NCBI RefSeq assembly: GCF_023101765.2
Contig: NC_064228.1
Coordinates: 6,192,501-6,256,500 of the forward strand
DNA length: 64,000 nt
Direction of reading: 5' to 3'
Source: Spodoptera frugiperda
Taxonomy: Eukaryota; Arthropoda; Insecta; Lepidoptera; Noctuidae
The translations under genes and the position numbers were made by a program. The first letter of the stretch is position 1. Every line of letters begins with the position of its first letter. Positions 56,036 through 64,000 of this stretch are shown here, piece after piece. The notes below the pieces were generated by a model. That model was not told where the DNA came from, searched no databases, and was given only the letters and a program-made list of their open reading frames with translations.

Positions 56036-59000
56036 TTAGGGCTGCGCTTCTGTCTGAAAAATTGATAATTAGATCGATGTCAATTAACAAGGTCTAACTA
56101 CGATGGGAGCTAAGTACTAACTGTGAGTATGTACATATACAGCGAAATGAATAAAATAATGATTATGATTCTCACATAGCTGAAGTAATCGAAACAATGT
56201 AACCAAGAATTGTATTGTAAATCTGATTGAAAAAGAGTAACCTATGGAGTTTCTTGCTCGTTCTTCTCCATAGGAATCTACACTTTGGAACGAGCAAATA
56301 GCTTCACTAGAGGACTGACCGACGACAGACGTTATTAATATTATTATATTTGCTTTGACGTTCAAAAGTGCCTTCCTGGTCTATTTGAAATAAATGATTT
56401 TGACTTTGACTTTGATTATATTATAAGAAGTATAACATGAAAAAAAGTTAAATATTATGTTATCGGCTTATTCACGTAACGTTTTGACGAGGTACTCGAC
56501 TAATTTCAAGCCATGCTAGAGACTCATATTCATGAGCAGCACTCCGCGACACACGTAGCAATGTAGCGTCAATAGCAGCGCGACAATCGCGATATGAGTT
56601 TCTAGCATGGCTTGAAATTAGTCGAGTTCCTCGTCAAAGCGTTACGTGAGTAAGCCGATAACATAATAATTTTATTAATTTAGTATGTCTCACGAAAGTT
56701 ACAATAAAATTATTACAAAAAAATTAATTCAAAATCTGTGAAAAATACAAGAGCTTGCAATCAACTGATGGCAGTTGATTGCAAACAAAAACGTTACATG
56801 ACCAAAATACATGTTCACATATACATACTTAAAACCGAAACAACAATTTGTGGATCACACAAAAAGTTGCTCCGTGCAGGAATCGAACCCGACACAGTCT
56901 ATAACAATTTTTAGTCTAATACTTAACTTTAACTAACTATCTACTACTATAAAGGCAATTGGACATAAACTTTTTCTACGCGTTACGTACGTGATGATTC
57001 CTTTCTAAAACTATGTTATCTATCTATTCAACTATGTTACAATGATGAAAATTTTTCTTTTAGAAATATGTATAACTAGCTACTTCCGCGCGGTTTCACC
57101 CGCTCTGCTGGGCTCCTATTGGTCATAGCGTGATGTTTTATAGCCTATAGCCTTCCTCGATAAATGCACTATTCAACACAAAAAGAATTATTCAAATCGG
57201 ACCAGTAGTTCTGGAGATTAGCGCGTTCAAACAAACAAACAAACAAACAAACAAACTCTTCAGCTTTATAATATTAGTATAGATAATTGTACGTACAGTG
57301 CATTCCTTTTCCTCCGGTTTCTTATTGGCCATTGTTTCTGGATTATACTCGTTCTCAAGCCCGAAGTGCTGAAACATTACGGTAATGTTGTTATAGAAAA
57401 ATATGTTGATAAATATACTAAATACTAATCTATAATATAATAAATATTTAGGATATAGAACAGTATGAGTTTTAAAATGTTTTCTAAAAGAAGTCATTGG
57501 TTAAACGGCTTCAAACTGAATGAATGTTTATTTAGCGAGTTCGTTCATAGGCATAAATACGTGTAGAAAAAATTCACCCCATTAACGGATAGATGGCGCT
57601 AGTTGTGTCAAATCAACATTACATTGATGGATTTTCACGCTACGTTCACATCAAAATTATTTTTTTTATTTTGCATGGAGAGACTATCATCAAACTTTGG
57701 AGATGTTAAAAAATATTCAACACGCCGACATTCACTTATATTGTTCTACATAATTAGCAGTTATTTTCATAAATGATTACGAGCCATGGGTAAACAAATA
57801 TAGTAAAATAAAACATCAACGAAACAAACCTTCAAAATATCCTTATTAGACAAATGATCACCGGGTCCACTCTGCGTAAAATGACGTAGAAGATTCCCAC
57901 CCTTTTGGACAAGCACAGCGCCTCCGGTTTGCACCCAATCCCCCTTTAAATCACCTCCCAAGCCTAAATTAATGGAAAAAGAAAGAAAAATATGGAAAAA
58001 ATGAACCTCTAGCACATCCTGGTTTGGATATCGGTCCGCAGGGCCCATTTGCACGAAGTGGAACAACAACTTTCCGCCATTTTTCACAAATAAAGCGCCG
58101 CCATTTTGTAATCCGTCGCCGATTAAGTCGGTCTCCAGGCCTGTGGCGTACTTCCATGTTATTTCCTTTATTACGTATTGTAGATATTCGTCTACGTGGT
58201 GAATGGATGTTTTTTAAAGACATTAAAAAGTTTTTTAATGAGTTTACAACTTCTAAAGTGAGGGGTGAGGTTATCAATGCCCTATGTACGAGTTTGTGTT
58301 ACGTTAAACGAAAACAAGACTCTGATCGATTGGTTTATTCGAGGTTGCCAATTAGAGCGCCGAACGCGCACTCGTTTCGATTACTTTAAACGTAAAGCAA
58401 AGGGCTAAGGGCACAGTTCGGGCAAATATCGTTGGATTTTTGATAACAATCGGACATTATTGTGTCATCTATTGACCCATCTAGTGTCCCATCAATCTGA
58501 AGATCTCAACCTCTATAATATAATATAAATGGAACCATTAGTTATCTGAATACTTCGAGATATATGCAAAACAAGTTAACTACAGTATTTGTCAGTAGTA
58601 TTTTTTGCACAATAGAGTAAGAAACATCCATCCACCGACCGGCACAATCGGCAACGGATTTACAAAACAAATGGCTACTTCAACTTCTACAACTAATTTA
58701 TATCTAAGCTTTAAATAAATACCTAGATATACTTTAAGACACCCATTACTACAGTACCTCTATCATGAGTCTGAAACAATATTATAATATTATTATTTGT
58801 CAATAGTCGCTAGCGACGACGTAAATTTTTTGTATGTCAAGTTTTAGTTCCACAAATGACCGGTAGAGGCGTTGTAAAATTTGCCATACAAAAAAATTAC
58901 GTCGTCGCTAGCAATTATAGACAATTACTATTATTTCAAAGTCATGGTAGAGGTATTAATCATATGAATCAAGCTATACAAAACCACTTTATCATGGTCT

Positions 59001-62000
59001 CGCTTCGTATGATATTTCCGTACATTCGACGGTCAGTAAATACTGGTTCTGCTTAGCTTGATATGTCTTCTGTGTATGTATCTATACCCTTTGCGCTATA
59101 ACAAGGTGCGGCTGACAGATGCCAGTATGACGTTGACGTCTCTCTTTAGGGATGGACATTAGAAAAATCTTTTTTTATCGCTATCGATACTCGCAGCATA
59201 CATTTAATTCTCTTGAATTTTTTTATTAAATGTGTGTGTTATTTAGTTGTGCAGTGTAACTACGTGTATATACTGTTAAAATAAATATTTTATGACCGAG
59301 CCCTGAGGTGTTTCAGAGTTACAGTTTTACAGAACCGTGAAGAAAACAAGGATATATTAGTTTGTATATGTTAGATTAAGTACCACCACGCATTATCAAT
59401 GGCGCCGGAAATGTCTAGAAAAATGCCTACTACATATTTCTGCTCAGATAATCTGACTGTGGTTTAGGCAGAGAGAGCCGCGTCTACAGTGGATTTACCC
59501 ATAATTAAAGGTTTTTTAAGAATGATAATTGAACGACACACGATTTTCGTTTTTTATTCTAAAAAAACATCGACTACCTATCCATCGTAGCCGTACATCC
59601 CATCACTAAACACGACTATGGCTTTACGTTATACGCATAACACTTTACTTTATTTTTCATTTCATTAGATTTTAATTGAATACTAGAACATTCCAGTTGG
59701 TTTTAATTTAATTAACTACGCATCCGAATGATTTAACATAATACGAATGTGATACAGCTAAAATATTAAGGCATAATTTTTAAATCGCAGCAACTTTCAA
59801 GAGTGATACGAAACGTTACTGAATCTGTCAGCCGCACCTTGTTATAGCGCATAAGATATAATTTATATAAGCTTTAAATAAATACCCAAACATACTTTAA
59901 GACACCGATTACTACAGTATCTCTACTATGAGATTGAAATAATAGTATTTATCGATAGTCGCTAGCGACGACGTAATTTTTTTGTATGTCATATTTTAGT
60001 TCCACATTTGGCCGGTAGAGGCGTTATAAAATTTGACATACAAAAAAAAATACGTCGTCGCTAGCAATTATAGACAATTACTATTATTTCAAAGTCATGG
60101 TAGAGGTATTAATCATATGAATCAAGCTATACAAAACCACTTTATCATGGTCTCGCTTCGTATGATATTTCCGTACATTCGACGGTCAGTAAATACTGGT
60201 TCTGCTTAGCTTGATATGTCTTCTGTGTATGTATCTAACTGATTAGAGATTCTGAGTTCGCTAGGTGGCGCTAGCATAGTGTAAAGTCTTGTTCAAAACG
60301 TGTAACGGTCATAGATGACTGACGAAGTTACTAGCTTGACTTAACATCACTAGCGACCTCTAGCCATGCGGAAATCATTGCTCAATGCCAATCATAATTA
60401 TTTACCGACACTCGAGAACTATGTTAGAGAGATCAATAAAGGTTAACAGTCTTTTACACCATACTTCATACATGACGGTACAAAATTTCGGTTAAACTAT
60501 AATTTTCATTATCATTACATTATCTCATGTATCAATTTGAAGGCCAAAATTGTTGACGGATAGAATCCAAAACTATAGATTGAGACTGATTTTTGACTGA
60601 GACACTCAGGGTGGTTTTCCACCAGACATGTGCTATGTGACCGTTTCCACTGATACTATGCTATGTAGCTGTGCGAGAAACATGTGCACCTCGAGTATGC
60701 GATGTATCGACAGTAGAAAAGCTACCTATAGCACGCATCTTTCCATATAAAAAACATAGCTTAGCTGATTCCATTTCTATCAGTGCTATGCTATGCAATG
60801 AATATGATTGGTGGAAGCCAAACGCATCCACAGCAACGTAACACAGCACATCTCTGGTGAAAAAGCACCCTCATTCTATTAAATTTCACACCAAAACCGA
60901 TTCAAAACATGGATCGATCCAGAAATTTTAGATTGCGATTGATTATTAATTAATTACGACATTAAATCTATCTACACTTTTACACTACAGCCAACTTTAC
61001 CATATTATCATCAAAATAGATCTACATTTTGATCTAGACCAGCTACTGAAAGTTTTAATTCCATCTTACCCATGCCACGTCCTTTGAAAATGGCATCCCT
61101 AGACTGTTTCCAGAAAAGCGACGTGATTATGGTCACCACGTTGAATCTTTTGAAACCGAGAAGCTGGTATGTTGATATGTTGTCCACGTAGTAGAGATCT
61201 GAAACATGTTGAGAATAGTTTTATTATTTTATTCAAAGTCAAAGCATTTATTATCATTAATCCTAAATTAGGCACTTTTGAAAAACGGCACGTTAAATTG
61301 AATTGTCCGTCATCGTCAGTCTGCCTGTCAGTGAAGCTAGGCGCTCGTTTCAAAGTGTAGCTTCGAATGGAGAAGAACGAGCAAGAAACTATATCGTCAC
61401 TCTTTTAAAAAAAAATTTTTTTTTACAATCTCGAGAATGTAATGACAACAATGTATTTTACGATTGATTGGTTCGAATTGTAATTTTTATATTAAAACTG
61501 TATACATATCAAATTAATTATGTTGTACAGCTACAAAGTACAGTTACAAAAGTTACTTAAATCAATCCATACTTATACAAGTTGAGAGTCAATTCAAAGT
61601 TAAAGCATTTCAATTAAATAAACCATATACAAACACTTTGAAAAGGTCACAAGTCACAATATAAATAATTGTCTGTTAATTTGTGCGTCCGTGAATATAT
61701 GTAGATGCTTATTAACGTAACTGTTTGACGAGATAACTTGACTTCTCAAGCCACGTTCGAGGCCCATAAACTAATCGAGTTACCTTGTCAAATAAGACTA
61801 ACGTCCGAATACTCAAACGTTACACAATTTTAAGACGCTCTCAAAACTAGTTCTGTCCCTGACAATTCTTTATAAAATGACAGAGATAGCACGATATTTA
61901 AGTACAACTTAAAATTGAGTAGCATTTCAGTATTCCGGCGTAAGCCGCACGATATAAGCAAAATTTGATTAACATATACGGACCTCCGTCAAAATATTTC

Positions 62001-62092
62001 CCGTTGACGAAGTCCTTAGAGCCGGCCTCCTCCACGCCGATACCGATCAGCTTCACATTGTGCTTGTTCAACACTGGAGCAATTTCACTCAG
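56036..62092 (-). CDS. Prostamide/prostaglandin F synthase-like (peroxiredoxin-like 2B), 5' end outside the window, with two alternative exons
   Basis: Exons seen: 62092-61984, 61198-61070, then either 58140-58007 (A) or 57963-57830 (B), then 57368-57297, and a weak terminal exon at 56053-56036. All phases agree. The peptide has PRXL2B/FAM213B hallmarks: LNKHNVKLIGIGVEEAGSKD, GKYFDGDLYYVD, LGFKRFN, then GGAVLVQKGGNLLRHFTQ and SGPGD (version B). The family is a thioredoxin-fold enzyme that reduces prostaglandin or prostamide H2; its CxxC active site lies upstream and I do not find it before position 64,000, so the 5' exons are missing. The 57368 exon ends KPEEKECT at a GTACGT donor; the terminal exon would add TEAQP and a stop. 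Beyond that donor the frame runs into a transposon. Prostaglandins are reported in insect immunity and reproduction, but this copy's role is unknown. Confidence 0.8.
56090..56418 (+). mobile_element. LINE 3' UTR ending in TTTGAC repeats
   Basis: GTTTCTTGCTCGTTCTTCTC ... TTGACGTTCAAAAGTGCCTT ... GAAATAAATGATTTTGACTT and two more TTTGAC units. A reverse copy is at 61225-61400. Common in moth genomes, by recall. Confidence 0.6.
56454..56667. mobile_element. MITE with inverted ends of about 70 bp
   Basis: ATTATGTTATCGGCTTA at the left, TAAGCCGATAACATAAT at the right, and the arms keep pairing through TTTGACGAGGTACTCGACTA and CATGCTAGA. The centre has CATGAGCAGCACTCCGCGAC. In the last intron of the prostaglandin F synthase-like gene. 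Halves at 2398, 28260 and 61705. Confidence 0.75.
56805..57290. mobile_element. SINE E fragment (-) and repeat F (+)
   Basis: 56805-56895 is SINE E in reverse (GCTCCGTGCAGGAATCGAAC). 57065-57290 is repeat F with an (AAAC)n run, abutting the 57297 exon, so reading past that exon's donor gives transposon-derived residues. Confidence 0.6.
57830..57963 (-). other. Alternative exon B of the prostaglandin F synthase-like gene
   Basis: 134 nt with the same phases as exon A, encoding LGGDLKGDWVQTGGAVLVQK, GGNLLRHFTQ and SGPGDHLSNKDILK. Acceptor TTAATTTAG|GCTTGG with a good pyrimidine tract; donor GTTTGT. It keeps the family PGD motif. Only 43 nt separate it from exon A. Using both exons would shift the frame, since 134 is not a multiple of three. 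Confidence 0.8.
58007..58140 (-). other. Alternative exon A of the prostaglandin F synthase-like gene
   Basis: 134 nt, entered in phase 1 and left in phase 0, encoding LETDLIGDGLQNGGALFVKN and then GGKLLFHFVQMGPADRYPNQ. It starts at ACAG|GCCTGG, the same border and codon position as exon B. It keeps HFVQ, as in the vertebrate enzyme, but has PAD where exon B and vertebrates have PGD. The donor is GTTCAT, weaker than that of B. Confidence 0.75.
58288..58402. repeat. Palindrome H, upstream of exon A
   Basis: GTACGAGTTTGTGTTACGTT to CGATTACTTTAAACGTAAAG, with GAGCGCCGAACGCGCACTCG. It lies about 150 bases upstream of exon A on the gene's strand. Confidence 0.6.
58694..60231. mobile_element. Direct repeats of about 380 bp flanking an inverted-repeat element
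   Basis: 58694-59083 and 59860-60231 are direct copies; the last 170 or so bases look identical. Each contains a hairpin whose arms read TCGCTAGCGACGACGTAA and its complement. Between them, 59092-59851 has 28-bp perfect inverted ends starting TGCGCTATAACAAGGTGCGG. It has no long frame, so it looks like a non-autonomous DNA transposon. All in intron 2 (61069-58141) of the prostaglandin F synthase-like gene. Confidence 0.7.
60608..60874 (-). mobile_element. MITE C with both ends
   Basis: GGGTGGTTTTCCACCAGACA at the left, CTCTGGTGAAAAAGCACCC at the right, with TCA on both outer sides as a possible target duplication. Confidence 0.7.
61225..61400 (-). mobile_element. Reverse copy of the TTTGAC-ending LINE 3' UTR
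   Basis: ATTCAAAGTCAAAGCATTTA ... GAACGAGCAAGAAACTA. 61705-61800 is a half of the long-arm MITE; the remainder of the intron to 61983 is AT-rich. Confidence 0.6.
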
Positions 62093-62149
62093 CTGAAACA
62101 TTAATACAATAGAATAAAAATATATTTCAATACTATCCACCCCACATGG

Positions 62150-62745
62150 GTGATGTGGTGATATATGTATTATGCAAACATATAAACTTTCCTCTTGAAT
62201 CACTCTATCTGATAAAAAAAACTGCAACTAAATCCGTTGCGTAGTTTTAGATCTTTAAGCATACAAAAAGGGAAATAGGGACAGAAAAAGCGACTTTGTT
62301 TTATACTTTGTAATGATACAAATCTTAGTACGTCCGTCTCGTTGGTCTAGTGGTTACAAGCGCAACTATGCCAAACAACAAGTGTTCTGGCCTTCGGTTT
62401 TTTTTTTAATATCTAACTTTATTTTTATTTGTTTTGTAGTAAGTAAAACCGAAAATGTATTCAAAATATACCGAGGATTCGTTAGCATATAAAATTCAAG
62501 AGAAAGGCAGGAAAACAGGGAGAATCATTGGTGGCGAAACGGAGTTCGCCGGGTGAGCTAGTTACTTATAATATCATAGGGCAGGGTCCATTTGTTTTGC
62601 ATCTCCTCTTTGTACATGCTTCATGCACATGACACCCAGACCCGGAACAAAAATTTGTATATCAAACAAATAGCTGATTTGTACGGGAATCGAACACGTT
62701 GAGTCAGCCGGTTACCTATGCACCACGCCAACAGTTAAATAACAG
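62150..62745. repeat. Repeat K, SINE head and SINE E (-)
   Basis: 62150-62310 is repeat K (ACTAAATCCGTTGCGTAGTT). 62336-62380 looks like a tRNA-derived head (GTTGGTCTAGTGGTTACAAG). 62610-62745 is SINE E in reverse. 62746-63095 is AT-rich; no upstream exon of the synthase gene found. Confidence 0.55.
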
Positions 62746-63098
62746 TCAACAGTTCAGTGTAAAAAAAATTGAGCATCTACAACTAAATTCTAGATTGGTT
62801 CATAGGTTCAGTTAGAATAATTATGACGTAACATTATGAAAATCCCTCCAAAAGCCCCTATAGTCATATAGTAAGCTGTAAGGGGGGATAAAAATACAAA
62901 ATAAGTAACCCCCTCTTTCATTTACTATGTGATTGGCACCTGACAATATCGGAAAAGGGAGTTATCAGCTAAAATACTCCGTTCTGTTATCTACTGATAA
63001 CACTAATTCTACTGAGCGAGCCGTAGGCCGTGAAATATCTATTTTTTATATATTAATGAAATGTTCTAGAACCTAGAGCCGATTAGACTTCTTAACGG

Positions 63099-63355
63099 GT
63101 GTTTTCCACCAGAGTTGTGCTATGCTACGTTGCTGTGGATGCGTGTGACTTCCATTCATACACTTCTTCCATTCATTAGTACACAAAGCTTAGCACTGGT
63201 GGAAACGGACTCAGCTAAACTATGTTTTTAATATGGAAACATGCTACGGATTCATGTTATGGATGTGTGCTATGAATGGCTTCCCTACTATCGATACATC
63301 GCATATTCGAGCTACGCATCTTCATAGCTTAGTTTCAATGGAAACGGTATGACAT
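63099..63355 (+). mobile_element. MITE C, right end lost
   Basis: Left end GGGTGTTTTCCACCAGAGTT; the right part stops at AGTTTCAATGGAAACGGTAT. 63356-63830 is AT-rich. Confidence 0.65.
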
Positions 63356-63832
63356 AGTACACGTGGTATGGAATCAATACCGTTTTAAAATTAAACATTT
63401 CTAACGCATAAAAGATGCCATAAAACATAACTTCATAATATAATTACGTGTTGTTATACATGCAATTAAAAACTACTATGATTATATTCATCGATTATCG
63501 ATAAAAAGGGGGTAAAAAGCTACAACAACAGAATTAACTTGTGAAATTATTTTAATTTATATGTTTTTGCTTTTCAAGGACTAATAAGAAATTACCTGAA
63601 GCAAATAAACATAAAACACAGCCTTGGAATTAGAATAAAAAACAAATAAATAAAAATGTAGACTACCTAATACATAAAGTATACCAATCAATATCACCCA
63701 AAAATAACATAATTATGTTATACAAAAACCAACAAACCTTTATCCCCATAATATTAAATTGATTTTCCTACCTCGTATTTATAATTATTTTACTGAATTT
63801 TCATCTAAAATAACAAACTAAAGTAGCTATTC

Positions 63833-63960
63833 TTTTTTTATGGTATAGGTGGCAAACGACCAGACGAATCATCGAATAATGGTAAGCGATCAGCGCCGCC
63901 CATGGACACCCACAACACTAGAGGAATAACAGATGCGTTGCCGGCCTTTTACAAGTTTCA
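63833..63960 (-). mobile_element. 3' end of the 46444-type LINE (-)
   Basis: TTTTTTTATGGTATAGGTGG ... AGCGATCAGCGCCGCCCATG ... GCGTTGCCGGCCTTTTACAA; the TTTTACAA join follows the LINE coding end, not family A. Confidence 0.6.
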
Positions 63961-64000
63961 ATACAATTTATGTTATTTTTCCAATTCCAATTTCACAGTT

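Noticed and set aside
57192..57296. Extension of the synthase exon (VRTIIYTNIIKLKS...)
   Set aside because: It runs past a GTACGT donor into repeat F, so it is intron and transposon sequence.
58694..60231. LTR retrotransposon or virus-derived element
   Set aside because: The direct repeats lack TG...CA ends, and there is no primer binding site, polypurine tract or gag/pol frame between them; the centre has DNA-transposon-type inverted ends.

Overview
The window looks like nuclear DNA from a moth or butterfly (Lepidoptera; the repeat types would suit a noctuid-like moth, but that is a guess). The reasons are: AT-rich DNA with short, widely spaced exons; a gene for ommochrome-binding protein, a lepidopteran pigment carrier; insect-type secreted-protein genes whose first coding exon holds only one or two codons; and dense SINEs, LINE 3' ends and MITEs. 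No virus, bacterial operon, CRISPR array or rRNA gene was seen. Gene models were built by hand from reading frame and splice-site agreement.

Layout. 1-14,850: repeats only, apart from a cluster of ACCGGT sites at 3.7-4.0 kb. 14.9-20.5 kb (+): two adjacent long, nearly intronless genes for Lys/Asn/Ser-rich proteins, each with one membrane helix near the C-terminus. The first seems to have lost one base near its N-terminus. 22.6-30.1 kb (-): a complete seven-exon gene for a 656-residue secreted, Gln/Pro-rich, probably cuticle or extracellular-matrix protein with a TATA box. 37.0-42.6 kb (-): a complete six-exon gene for a 145-residue secreted acidic protein that I do not recognise. 49.1-50.8 kb (-): ommochrome-binding protein, intronless in its coding part with one intron in the 5' UTR. 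56.0-62.1 kb (-): the 3' part of a prostamide/prostaglandin F synthase-like (PRXL2B) gene. Its exons run off the right edge, and one exon is duplicated as two equal 134-nt alternatives 43 nt apart.

The genes do not form a pathway. Three encode secreted proteins, two perhaps linked to integument and pigment. The rest is transposon debris: a roughly 300-bp SINE-like family (A) with over 20 copies that shares its 3' tail with a LINE in the same window; an R1-like LINE 3' end (B); a MITE with long inverted ends (C); two or more tRNA-derived SINEs (D, E); and smaller families. One R1-like LINE sits inside a family A copy with a perfect 13-bp target duplication.

The strongest unusual signals are the mutually exclusive exon pair in the prostaglandin F synthase gene, the unexplained pair of long membrane-anchored proteins, the small secreted acidic protein, and the SINE/LINE tail sharing.
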